Source: Nematocida parisii ERTm1
Lineage: Eukaryota > Microsporidia
Length of the DNA: 64,000 nt
Direction of reading: 5' to 3'
Assembly (NCBI RefSeq): GCF_000250985.1
Contig: NW_013524650.1
Span: 282,831-346,830, forward strand
Shown here: one piece after another, positions 21,475 through 30,182 of the stretch
How positions within the stretch are numbered: position 1 is the first letter of the stretch
How the letters are laid out: each line of letters opens with the position of its first letter
The notes under the pieces: model-generated
The model's database searches: none
What the model saw: only the letters and a program-made list of their open reading frames with translations
What the model was told of the DNA's origin: nothing
Position numbers and translations under genes: made by a program

Positions 21475-21915
21475 CTATTGGACAGTTTCTGCTGGGCTTT
21501 TATCACACAGGCTGGACTGAAGAATGTACTGCTCTAAAAGAGATCTGTCCAATTGTTCTTCTCCTATATCTTGGAATCCAATAATTCCCCCTGTAAAGTA
21601 TCCGTCCGAGAATGTGGCTAAATACGGCAGTTGTTCTATCTCCAGTTTTTCTGTCATAAAAGGAAACTTCACTGCTTCAGCACATAGAAATTGTATTTTC
21701 GGATAATTTGGTGCAATTTCCTCAAGAACTGCATTCATTTCCTGGCACCTCCTGAATCTCCTGTCATAAAAATGGACTAGCATTCTTTCACTTTTTGATT
21801 TTTTGCAAAGAAGAGATTCGTCTGTTATCTCTTTCAGGCCCATTTGCTTTTTAAGCTCTTTCATCCTTTTTTCTTGAAATTCAGCTAATATGTCTCTGTC
21901 TCTCTCTGCATACAT
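21475..21915 (-). CDS. PLP1: Phosducin-like / TXNDC9-type thioredoxin-fold protein
   Basis: A 146-aa protein with the layout of the TXNDC9/Plp1 branch of phosducin-like proteins. It has a charged N-terminal helix containing Arg-Met-Lys-Glu-Leu-Lys, a strand leading to His-Phe-Tyr-Asp-x-Arg-Phe-Arg-Arg-Cys, then Leu-Glu-x-x-Ala, Ala-Glu-x-x-x-Phe-Pro-Phe, Gln-Leu-Pro-Tyr-Leu-Ala-Thr-Phe (the cis-Pro loop) and Gly-Phe-x-Asp-Ile-Gly. The thioredoxin Cys-x-x-Cys is absent, as usual in this family; a lone Cys follows Arg-Arg. Plp proteins assist the CCT chaperonin in folding tubulin and actin. It is shorter than yeast Plp1 (230 aa). The start is the first ATG, 121 bp from the divergent membrane-protein gene. 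Confidence 0.75.
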   Translation of the reverse strand: MYAERDRDILAEFQEKRMKELKKQMGLKEITDESLLCKKSKSERMLVHFYDRRFRRCQEMNAVLEEIAPNYPKIQFLCAEAVKFPFMTEKLEIEQLPYLATFSDGYFTGGIIGFQDIGEEQLDRSLLEQYILQSSLCDKSPAETVQ

Positions 21916-22036
21916 AAAAAGTTTTTACGCACTAGCTCAAATATTTTTAATAATAGCTATTATAACTCATGCTTGTTATCTAACAATGTTTCATCGTATA
22001 TTCATAAGGTATAAGAATTAATCCTGGCTTGTATCA

Positions 22037-22363
22037 ATGTATAACATGCAGAAGACCATCCGGTGGAGTAAAACCAAAATATTCTTTACATTTTTTGGAT
22101 TTATTTTTTCAATTGCCGTTGTATTTTTTAGCTTAGTTCCTATTTTTAATAGGACAGTCACTTCAGAAAATGTTTTGACAATCCTTGTGGGAATTATTCA
22201 TTCGCTTAGAATGGTTGAGTTCTTGTTTATATTAACAGGCGCCCAGTGGTTTGTTTGGCTTATTACAACATATATGCTAAATGGACTAGCACTTGCGCTG
22301 TTTACTTATCCTGAAATTATAGAGGTTCTGAATAATGCACTGGGACAGACTGAAACAGAGTAA
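22037..22363 (+). CDS. Small multi-TM membrane protein, unknown
   Basis: A 108-aa protein with a short basic N-terminus followed by three hydrophobic segments (about 13-35, 42-66 and 70-90) and an acidic tail. The size and topology recall small ER proteins, but I see no diagnostic motif. It is divergent from the phosducin-like gene (121 bp). The downstream neighbour on the opposite strand ends 138 bp away. The call as a real gene rests on its length, good hydropathy pattern and clean start. Confidence 0.55.
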   Translation: MYNMQKTIRWSKTKIFFTFFGFIFSIAVVFFSLVPIFNRTVTSENVLTILVGIIHSLRMVEFLFILTGAQWFVWLITTYMLNGLALALFTYPEIIEVLNNALGQTETE

Positions 22364-22501
22364 ATCTGGCCGCGTCTTTAGCTGAGCCCAATAGTGAACT
22401 GTTACATGCACGCTCTAAACTACCTAAGGTATACACAGAGTAGCTATGGCAATGCTTCTGGCTAAATATTATAAGTGGAAATATATACATATTTTATATG
22501 C

Positions 22502-23815
22502 CTACCATGGATTATCGTACGTTGCAGGTGACCAAGACGCCATGATCTCATTCTGCTCGCCAGTTTCATCTGAGTTGTGCGTAGCATCTATTACAGCATC
22601 TGTGGTTTCTTGTTTTATCAAAGCATAGAATTTTCTCATCTGCTGTGGATTGTGAGCCTGCATCTTTATGCTTCTTGAAAAAAACCCATTGTCTGATATT
22701 TTCATTTCTTTCCCATTTGCTTGTAACGAAACCCGTTTATTCTTTAGTGAAATTGGGAAAACCTTTTCAATTATTGGTAGAACGTTTATGTTACTGAGCA
22801 GGTAACAGTTTATCTCTTCTATTTCTGGCTCATTGAAGGCTAAAAGCGCTTTCTTCAAAAAAGTTAAAGGGCAGCTGCCATTTCCTACAAATAAATCATT
22901 GGATATCTGATTAATTATTGATTGTATTGAAAATGCATGGAAGTAGTTTGTGCTTGTGCAGACGATGAACATCATGTGGACAGAAGACAGCTGCGGCACC
23001 ATAAACAAACCACATCCACGAACTGTAAGGATTGTTGTAGGGGCACCTCCTAGTGCCTGTGCATATATTTGATTGAATTTGGTTCTCTCTGTTTCTGTCA
23101 GTGCTTTTATATTATATTTTGTAGCACAGGGCTCTTTTTTTGCTAGGGAAATACCTTCCTCCATTGCAACGTCTAAAGTAGGAAGTGTTGGTGGAACAAA
23201 TTGGTGTCCGTGCTCGGATACATCATTTAGTAGAATGTTTAAGTGGCCCTGCGCACTCGTCATATACTCACGAAGTGTTTTATAATATGTCTTAATTAAA
23301 GAGTTGTATACCGAAATTGTAGAATGCTTTTCAGCTTTGTTAAGGGACTCTCCTTCGCTATCTGCCCGTACATACTCAAGTATACTTTTTTTTAGTTCTA
23401 AGTCTGCCTTCCAAACATCCAGCTTTCCCGAGACAGAAGACTCTTTTCTTTTTTTAACTAACCTTTGCACATTTGCAATGTGTGCTTGTATCTTCTCCTT
23501 TTGCACCTTTTCACTGTTTCTAATATTTGAAATGTGGTTTTCTGCCACTATAATTGCTCTGTCTAAGTCTTGGGAAACTATCTTGGATATGTTATGAATG
23601 CTTTGTAGTGTCATTCCCTGCACATCGCAGTGCTTCAACAAGGATATAATCAACGCATCCGCTCTCCACTCTCTATTTCTAGGATGGGAGGCAGCTTCTG
23701 TGAATTTTTTTAAAGATGCTGCATGTGCCTCCCCTGCCTGCTTGTAAACAAAAGATGCCCACTGCGCCTTTTCTATAAGTATGTGCAAGCTGCTTAGCTC
23801 ATCCATGAAAAACAA
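22502..23815 (-). CDS. Coiled-coil protein, possible BAR-PH architecture
   Basis: A 437-aa protein. Residues about 1-210 are predicted helical and charged with long heptad stretches, like a BAR or F-BAR dimerisation domain. Residues about 245-410 are mixed with beta-rich segments and a final amphipathic helix, which would suit a PH domain (as in fungal Sip3/Slm-type BAR-PH proteins). No invariant motif confirms this, so the domain names are inference. There is no signal peptide or membrane span. If correct, it would bind curved, phosphoinositide-containing membrane. The start may be Met4 rather than Met1. Flanks are non-coding for about 500 bp on the 5' side. Confidence 0.5.
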   Translation of the reverse strand: MFFMDELSSLHILIEKAQWASFVYKQAGEAHAASLKKFTEAASHPRNREWRADALIISLLKHCDVQGMTLQSIHNISKIVSQDLDRAIIVAENHISNIRNSEKVQKEKIQAHIANVQRLVKKRKESSVSGKLDVWKADLELKKSILEYVRADSEGESLNKAEKHSTISVYNSLIKTYYKTLREYMTSAQGHLNILLNDVSEHGHQFVPPTLPTLDVAMEEGISLAKKEPCATKYNIKALTETERTKFNQIYAQALGGAPTTILTVRGCGLFMVPQLSSVHMMFIVCTSTNYFHAFSIQSIINQISNDLFVGNGSCPLTFLKKALLAFNEPEIEEINCYLLSNINVLPIIEKVFPISLKNKRVSLQANGKEMKISDNGFFSRSIKMQAHNPQQMRKFYALIKQETTDAVIDATHNSDETGEQNEIMASWSPATYDNPW

Positions 23816-24316
23816 ACAGTGAAATTAATTAAATCCTACTTGCTAATTAAGAAGCAATAAGTATCTTGCTGCACACAACTAATAGATATACAGTGTATAC
23901 ACACATCCTAAAATATTTATAAATAAACTAAAAGCCTCTATTAAGAAAAGAGTGCATTGCTACTAATTACACCTAGCATATAATTAATATAAAGTTTATA
24001 ATAGAATCATTCTTATTAGTAGAACGCGCTAATAAATGTGCTAGCTGATGTAGAACTGTGTACAAAGTAAATGTAAGATAACATGCTGTTAATCGGTATA
24101 TGAATTATGTTTCAAATCTTTCTTTATGTGAGGTTTTGAATTAATAGCAGTAACTGACTGTTTCATAGTGTTTGTGTTTAAATATCTTAGCAGAAACTAG
24201 TAAGTACATAACCAGTAGATGATTGATATGTCTTGTAATATATTTTAATGATTCTACTGCGTATGGCCAGATTGAATTATAAATTTGTATTTTGTAATTT
24301 TGGCGGTATACTAAAT
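23816..24316. other. Intergenic region between divergent genes
   Basis: About 500 AT-rich bases with no gene, RNA or repeat that I can recognise. The frame of the downstream gene extends back to ATG 24248. Confidence 0.4.
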
Positions 24317-25186
24317 ATGTTTAATACAGAGAGAGAGCATATTCCGCTGGAAATGCTTGAGAAATACGCTGCAGAAGAGTTAGATGCAGAAAACAATACA
24401 GGATTTTTGGAGATATGCAGGATTTTTGGAGTATCCACAAAAACCGCATGTTCTTCAGATGTAGAGTTTGCGGAGCTATTTATGTCTCTTCAAACCATAT
24501 TTCAGGCATCTAATATTAGTCTGCCATACGATTTTGCAGCTCTTCTAGCAGAGTGTAAGGAAGAAAAAGAGTCAGATGACTCAGCAGCTGAATTGACACA
24601 CCAGAATGATTTAGCCGAGTTATACATACGAAAATTGCAGTTAAATGAGCTACTTAAAGAAAAATCTGTGTTAGAAGACAAATTGAAAGGCATAGAAGAG
24701 TTGCAGACATATTCAGAAGTATCCCGCGAGGCTCTTCAAATAGCAAAAACTCTAAACATAAGCACATCTCATCAGAAAGAAGGGAAAAGAGTTTTATGCA
24801 AGCAAGACTGTAATATTGACTTCCACAACTTTTTTATGCCGTTTGTCAACTTGTCAATTGAAACAGTAAACTTTATATATGGGCAGATAGAGATATCAGG
24901 CAATGGAAATGGAAAAGAGTGGGCAGTATCTCTATTAATGCAATACCACCAAAAGAAATTAGAAATGAAAGCGGCATATCTTCGGTACAAGACTCCAGAG
25001 CATATGTTAGACTATTTAATAACAGTACTTTTAATGGAAAAGCCACTGGCAACAATATTTGACATATGTAAAATACTAAAAAGAGAAAGAAAGTGTGTTA
25101 TAAAAAGTGTCTTTTTCTTATGTTCAAAGAAAATTCTGCAGTATAATAGAACAATGGATGCAGCCAGGCTATACAATACATTATAA
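24317..25186 (+). CDS. Conserved-looking soluble protein, unknown
   Basis: An alpha-helical soluble protein of 289 aa (312 if the upstream ATG at 24248 is used). The middle (about 95-150) is a Leu, Lys and Glu-rich coiled coil. The C-terminal 110 residues are helical with a run of Lys, Arg and Cys near the end. No enzyme motif, signal peptide or membrane segment is seen. The helical N-domain, coiled coil and compact C-domain would suit a complex subunit such as a replication, kinetochore or tethering factor, but I cannot name it. The preferred start begins a hydrophilic protein; the 23 extra residues of the longer form look like untranslated leader. Confidence 0.6.
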   Translation: MFNTEREHIPLEMLEKYAAEELDAENNTGFLEICRIFGVSTKTACSSDVEFAELFMSLQTIFQASNISLPYDFAALLAECKEEKESDDSAAELTHQNDLAELYIRKLQLNELLKEKSVLEDKLKGIEELQTYSEVSREALQIAKTLNISTSHQKEGKRVLCKQDCNIDFHNFFMPFVNLSIETVNFIYGQIEISGNGNGKEWAVSLLMQYHQKKLEMKAAYLRYKTPEHMLDYLITVLLMEKPLATIFDICKILKRERKCVIKSVFFLCSKKILQYNRTMDAARLYNTL

Positions 25187-25443
25187 ACAATTTTGTGAAT
25201 AAGAAATAAATCTATACTATAATTAGGCTACTATGCATAACAACAAAATGCTTTGAATTTTAGATTAATAATAAACAATAGCTATACAAGAAATACAGCG
25301 AAAACATAGATTTAACTATTAAATATAACCCGAAATTCACCTGGAGCGATACAATCTAGAAATTATTGTGTATAATATTATTTAGAATATTTATTAATCT
25401 ATGTTTTAAATTCGTATAGAAATACTATATATAGTGTGTATAT

Positions 25444-26448
25444 TTATATTTCAAAATTTCCTAGTGATTCACCCAATCTTACTGGCCCTTCTACTTTATT
25501 TGCGACAAATCCTTCTTTAGGACACTCAAAAACAATTACAACAGTTGATCCTAGATTAAATAGCCCTATTTCTTCTCCTTTTTTATAAACACGGCTCCCC
25601 GAAAATACAGAATATGTGGTTGTAAATAGACCAGACATGCGGTTGGTTTTAAATTCAGCTATATTGCTGGAAATACTCCCTACACCCACACTCCCCACAG
25701 CAACCATGGCACAATACCCATGCATATACTGCCCTGAAAAAACAACTCTTTCATTCTTTGCAAGTAGTCCAGGGAAATACTTCATTGTTAGTTCTCCCAC
25801 TGAGAAGAGTAAAGAGGGCAAGTGTAATACGTCTGTAATAGTAAAATCTGTAAAACTATGGAATCTGTGATAATTATGTGGTGCTAGATATATAACAGCC
25901 TGTTTCAATGTGTTGTTCTTATCTATTCTTCTCCAAATGCTTGGATCTCCTAATAGGTCCTCTATTTTGTATTTGGCCCCTTTTATCTTATAATTGGCAC
26001 TATCCTTTGCATCTCCCATGCATATAATAGTCCCATCTACAGGTGATATTATTCCTTTTTGAATTGGTCTAATCCCCCTTTTTAATTTCCGGGTAAATAA
26101 GTCATTAACACTAGAATATTCAGATAATTTTTGTCTTTCTGCATCTTCTAGTGATATCCTGCATACTCCTTTGAATATCGCCAATACTGCTACATTCCCC
26201 GGCCATGGAAGGTATATTTTGCACATCCATCCTTGCACCCGGCTATATGTGCGTAGGGGAAGTGTTCTGATGATAGAATACTTTATTGTTGTCTCGCCTT
26301 GAATGAATTTATCATATAGCACATTGATAAAAACAATAAAAATCGAAAAGTACGCCATATATATTACTGTTTTTTTAAAGAATCTTTTGCTTTGGTACTT
26401 GCTATATCTAGGCCGCCATGCTGTAAATACTTCATTTAACTGGCTCAT
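25444..26448 (-). CDS. PSD1: Phosphatidylserine decarboxylase
   Basis: A 334-aa protein that decarboxylates phosphatidylserine to phosphatidylethanolamine. Diagnostic features: Ser-Val-Asn-Asp-x-Phe-x-Arg-x-Leu-Lys, Pro-Val-Asp-Gly-Thr, Tyr-Leu-Ala-Pro-x-Asn-Tyr-His-Arg-Phe-His, a Val-Gly-Ser-x-x-Val-Gly-Ser segment, and the self-cleavage site Leu-Gly-Ser-Thr near residues 299-302, where the Ser becomes the pyruvoyl cofactor. An N-terminal membrane segment (about 28-45) follows a basic stretch, as in membrane-anchored Psd1. Microsporidia have mitosomes, so the location could be mitosomal or ER. It is divergent from the glycerol-3-phosphate dehydrogenase gene with only 25 bp between the starts, containing TTAAATTTTTAGA. 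The two genes and LCB2 make a lipid-metabolism neighbourhood. Confidence 0.93.
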   Translation of the reverse strand: MSQLNEVFTAWRPRYSKYQSKRFFKKTVIYMAYFSIFIVFINVLYDKFIQGETTIKYSIIRTLPLRTYSRVQGWMCKIYLPWPGNVAVLAIFKGVCRISLEDAERQKLSEYSSVNDLFTRKLKRGIRPIQKGIISPVDGTIICMGDAKDSANYKIKGAKYKIEDLLGDPSIWRRIDKNNTLKQAVIYLAPHNYHRFHSFTDFTITDVLHLPSLLFSVGELTMKYFPGLLAKNERVVFSGQYMHGYCAMVAVGSVGVGSISSNIAEFKTNRMSGLFTTTYSVFSGSRVYKKGEEIGLFNLGSTVVIVFECPKEGFVANKVEGPVRLGESLGNFEI

Positions 26449-26473
26449 GTGGGGGTATTAAATTTTTAGAAGA
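26449..26473. promoter_or_regulatory. Shared 25-bp divergent promoter (PSD1/GPD1)
   Basis: Only 25 bp separate the start codons of the phosphatidylserine decarboxylase (minus) and glycerol-3-phosphate dehydrogenase (plus). The spacer contains AAATTTTT, whose AAATTT core is palindromic and could serve both directions. Transcription of at least one gene must start inside or within the other's 5' coding end. Confidence 0.5.
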
Positions 26474-27556
26474 ATGCATAAAAATTCATTTATTTACAAA
26501 AATAAAATGCGATTGGACGTAGCTGTAATAGGCGGAGGTAGCTGGGGAAGCACTATATCTAAAGTGATAGGTGAAAATTATGCGAATAAAGGAATAGAAG
26601 GAAAAGTGACAATGTGGTTATATCCAGAGACATACAACTCAGTGGATTTAGCAGAGCTAATAACAACAACCAGAATAAATTCAAAATATTTGCCTGGTAT
26701 AGAACTACCCAAAAACATTACCGTGACTTCTGACATATGTTCAGCAGTGGATGGGGCAGATGTGCTGGTTGTAGCAGTGCCGCATGAATTTTTGAATAAA
26801 ATACTGCAGCAGATAAAAAATAAAGTAAAGTCTGATGCTGTTGCAGTTATACTAACAAAAGGTCTGTTTTTTAATGGCGGAGAGATGGAACTTATCTCTT
26901 CAACAATCAAGAAGACGTTAAACATACGCGCCTGTACTTTAATGGGAGCAAACATAGCAGGCGATGTTGCAAATTCTCTTTTTAGTGAGTGCACATTGGG
27001 GTATGAGAATGAAGAAATCAAAGACACTTTGCTGAATTTATTTGATTGTAAATACTTTAAGGTAACTCCAGTTAAAGACTCTGGTGCAGTTGAAGTGTGT
27101 GGTACACTGAAGAATGTAGTAGCCGTAGCATGCGGTATTGTATCTGGGCATAAAGAAGGTGCCAATACACTTGCAGCAGTCATTCGAAATGGTCTTTTAG
27201 AAATAGTTAAATTCTGTGACATGTTTGTTCAAAAAAGTAGTACTTCTGAAATGATCCCACGTGTTTTCTTTGAATCATGTGGTGTTGCCGACTTAATTGT
27301 CACGTGCACCTCTGGAAGAAATTTCAAATACTCTCGGATGGCGGCCGAAAAAAACATTGATATTTCTAGAATAGAAGAAGAAGAAATGAATGGCCAGAAA
27401 CTACAAGGATACAGCACAATTAAAGACCTTAAGGTGTTTATAGAAGAGAATAAAATAGAGAAAGAATATCCTTTCTTGTACGCTATATGCCTTTCCGCGT
27501 CTTCAGATCTTTCTTCCAAGAGAATTCTAGAAGTTATCCAGAATCGCACTGAATAA
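26474..27556 (+). CDS. GPD1: NAD-dependent glycerol-3-phosphate dehydrogenase
   Basis: A 360-aa cytosolic enzyme converting dihydroxyacetone phosphate and NADH to glycerol-3-phosphate, which feeds glycerolipid synthesis and NAD recycling. The Rossmann motif Gly-Gly-Gly-Ser-Trp-Gly-Ser follows the first strand. Further motifs are Leu-Thr-Lys-Gly-Leu, Gly-Ala-Asn-Ile-Ala-x-Asp-Val-Ala, the catalytic-lysine segment Leu-Lys-Asn-Val-Val-Ala-Val-Ala-Cys-Gly, and Gly-Val-Ala-Asp-Leu-hydrophobic-x-Thr-Cys-x-Ser-Gly-Arg-Asn. The length fits the family. The true start could be Met12 (Met-Arg-Leu-Asp), just before the first strand, because the first 11 residues look unconserved. The stop codon lies inside GAATAAAT, so the poly(A) signal overlaps it. 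Confidence 0.95.
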   Translation: MHKNSFIYKNKMRLDVAVIGGGSWGSTISKVIGENYANKGIEGKVTMWLYPETYNSVDLAELITTTRINSKYLPGIELPKNITVTSDICSAVDGADVLVVAVPHEFLNKILQQIKNKVKSDAVAVILTKGLFFNGGEMELISSTIKKTLNIRACTLMGANIAGDVANSLFSECTLGYENEEIKDTLLNLFDCKYFKVTPVKDSGAVEVCGTLKNVVAVACGIVSGHKEGANTLAAVIRNGLLEIVKFCDMFVQKSSTSEMIPRVFFESCGVADLIVTCTSGRNFKYSRMAAEKNIDISRIEEEEMNGQKLQGYSTIKDLKVFIEENKIEKEYPFLYAICLSASSDLSSKRILEVIQNRTE

Positions 27557-28068
27557 ATCTAAACATTCATTGTATAATACACTATATTCATAAATTTATA
27601 AGCAGTCCAAATTAACGAATACTTTATTCCTAAAAGATAAATGTCTTAATTTTTGCATATCCCTAGATTTATTGTGATAAGACCCCGTGATGGTGGTTTG
27701 ATTAGATTTTAGTTGATGTGTGATATAACCCGAATGATTTGATAAATGAAATGCTCTGAGATATAGTCTAAGTCTAGAAATACCTCAAATTTATAATATA
27801 TAAACATATAATAGTATAAATTTAACTATTCCAGAAGATGTGTATATAAATAATAGTATACTAAACTATTTATAGTAGAAATTTATTTGTGCATGATCTT
27901 ATACCGCTAGAATAAAATTTATAAATTTAAATATTCTGCTGGTGCTTAGCCCATTCTATTCTAAACATATATTAATATTTAGAATATATTAGAAACTATT
28001 AATTAAGAATCGTAGACTGTAAAAAAGACCAGAAATAACCTTAATATTTTGTTTGTTTGGCCCAATTC
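27557..28068. other. Intergenic region
   Basis: About 510 AT-rich bases between GPD1 and LCB2 with one TATAACCCGAATG motif (27722-27734). No gene or RNA is recognised. Confidence 0.4.
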
Positions 28069-29496
28069 ATGACTAATAAGATATACATTCCATTTTTTAC
28101 AATAGTCACTACGTACTTATCGTATTTTATAGTGATTGTATTGGGGCATGCGCGAGACTTTATTGGGCAGATGCTATTCCCCAAGCTATACAAGCACATG
28201 TTTCCCAGCAATGGAAGGCTTCCTCTCTTTACAACTTCTGGAAGCTTTTACACACGGCGTCTTTACGGCAGACTGAACGATTGTTGGAATAGGCCAATTA
28301 CAGGGATTCCTGGGCGAAATGTAAAGGTGCTCCTGCGCACTCGGGATAGAGATGGAGAAATGAAACTAGCAGGTGAGTCAAAAATGTGCTTAAATTTAGG
28401 ATCGTATAACTATCTGGGGTATGCAGGAATGTATAATGAAGAGGCAAAAAAGGCATTGCTAAAGTACCCTGTTGCATATTGTGGGCCTGTCAAGTTTCTT
28501 CCGCCGTGCCCTTTAGTTAAGCAGCTAGAGAAGGAAATAGCAGCTTTTTTGTACAAAGAAGATGCAATTGTCTTCCCTATGGGATTTGCAACAAATGCAT
28601 GCACTATTCCGTATTTAGTAAACAAAGGTGATTTGATCATAGCAGACTCTCTTAACCACTCGAGTATATTCTTTGGTACGCGTATTAGTCCATGCAAGGT
28701 AGAAAGATTCGGGCACAATGACATAAATATGCTCGAAAAGATTATTAGAAAAGCAATAATTGAAGGGCAGGACAGAACGCACCGGCCTATAGGAAGGATT
28801 CTTGTGATTGTAGAGGGAATATATTCTATGGAAGGCGAGTGTGTAAAGCTAAAGGAAATTCTTGCACTAAAAGAAAAGTATCCTTTCTATCTGTTCATAG
28901 ACGAGGCACACTCTATTGGTGCAATGGGTAAAACCGGCCGTGGCGTATGCGAGTATTTAGATGTGGACTTTAATAAGATTGACCTTCTTATGGGAACATT
29001 TACAAAAAGCTTTGGTGCAGCAGGTGGATACATTGCAGCAAATAAAAATATCATAAACTTGCTTAGGAAGAGATCCGAATTAATAAATAGAGGAGAGCAA
29101 ATGCCTCCTGTGGTGGCCACACAAATACTTGAGTGCTTGAAAAGAATGCAAACAAAAGAGGGAAAGCGAGAAATACAGAAGCTTGCAGATAAATCTAGGT
29201 ACTTTAGAAAAGAACTGCACCGCATGGGGTTTATTGTTATCGGAGAGAAAGACTGCCCGGTTGTGCCTTTAATGTTGTATAACCCAGGGAAGATAGCCGA
29301 ATTTTCTAGAATGTGTCTGAAAGAGAATATTGCGGTTGTTGTTGTTGGGTATCCTGCTACACCAGTTATAAGCAGTCGTGTGCGATTTTGTCTCTCAGTT
29401 GCACATACAAAAGAAGATTTAAACCGAGCTCTTTTTGTAATTGATAGGATAGGCGACTTGCTAGGCTTAAAAATGGCTAGGTCTAAAGCATCATAG
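28069..29496 (+). CDS. LCB2: Serine palmitoyltransferase subunit 2 (LCB2)
   Basis: A 475-aa PLP-dependent alpha-oxoamine synthase that, with LCB1, condenses serine and palmitoyl-CoA at the ER to start sphingolipid synthesis. Visible motifs: an N-terminal membrane helix (about 8-30), Arg-Pro-Ile-x-Gly-Ile-Pro-Gly, Asn-Leu-Gly-Ser-Tyr-Asn-Tyr-Leu-Gly, Asp-Ser-Leu-Asn-His-Ser-Ser, Asp-Glu-Ala-His-Ser-hydrophobic-Gly, and Gly-Thr-Phe-Thr-Lys-Ser-Phe-Gly with the PLP lysine at about residue 313. All catalytic landmarks look intact. The first ATG is at 28069; the frame is open slightly further only through a TTG. It is shorter than yeast LCB2 (561 aa). It follows the PSD1-GPD1 pair on the plus strand. 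Confidence 0.95.
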   Translation: MTNKIYIPFFTIVTTYLSYFIVIVLGHARDFIGQMLFPKLYKHMFPSNGRLPLFTTSGSFYTRRLYGRLNDCWNRPITGIPGRNVKVLLRTRDRDGEMKLAGESKMCLNLGSYNYLGYAGMYNEEAKKALLKYPVAYCGPVKFLPPCPLVKQLEKEIAAFLYKEDAIVFPMGFATNACTIPYLVNKGDLIIADSLNHSSIFFGTRISPCKVERFGHNDINMLEKIIRKAIIEGQDRTHRPIGRILVIVEGIYSMEGECVKLKEILALKEKYPFYLFIDEAHSIGAMGKTGRGVCEYLDVDFNKIDLLMGTFTKSFGAAGGYIAANKNIINLLRKRSELINRGEQMPPVVATQILECLKRMQTKEGKREIQKLADKSRYFRKELHRMGFIVIGEKDCPVVPLMLYNPGKIAEFSRMCLKENIAVVVVGYPATPVISSRVRFCLSVAHTKEDLNRALFVIDRIGDLLGLKMARSKAS

Positions 29497-30182
29497 TCCA
29501 AGTGCTGTAGACTGTGCTATATAATTCTTCAGTTATAATTTGTATATGATGATAAGTGTGGTCTTAAATAGGCTAATAATGTATATTAGTATGCACAAGA
29601 TGCCAAATCTATACAGTGTGTTAATAGTGCATTAGTTAAATCTATATGTCTATGAATTGTATAGAATTTAATAAATGACCAGTTTTAGAAACAAAGTAAA
29701 CCTTCCTTTAAGTAGAAATATAGTTGAGTTTATCTGGGTTGCCATGGTTTATAGCGAGGAATAGCCGTGCTTCTGTGTTTAGTTTAGGGTTTTTCTTGCC
29801 CTTAATCTATTTCTTATAAATAAAAGTGTTCAGTTTAAATTAAATTAGAGAATACTTTTATTTTTTTAGATTATACTTAAAATGAAATTAATTTCAATAT
29901 TATAAAAATACAATACGTAATGTATATTAGACTCATGTTATAAATACCCACAAAACATAAAATACGCAGTATAGCATATAACTTTATATGACGTATAGCA
30001 TAACACACAACACGTCCAGGTTATATCGGGCTGGTTTATATTAGAATATATTATATACTATACACTGTATGATATAAATATAACAGTAAATATAATTAAA
30101 ATGGGAGCAAAGCATTTCTACTGATCTGCTACAGTTAATTCGGGTTATATAAAGAAGACTATGCACAATAAAATTTTTTAGA
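29497..30182. other. Intergenic region
   Basis: About 690 AT-rich bases between LCB2 and the DEAH helicase. It contains TATATCGGGCTGG (30022-30034) and AATTCGGGTTATAT (30137-30150), single or degenerate copies of the dispersed motif. AAAATTTTTTAGA directly precedes the helicase ATG. No gene or RNA is recognised. Confidence 0.45.
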
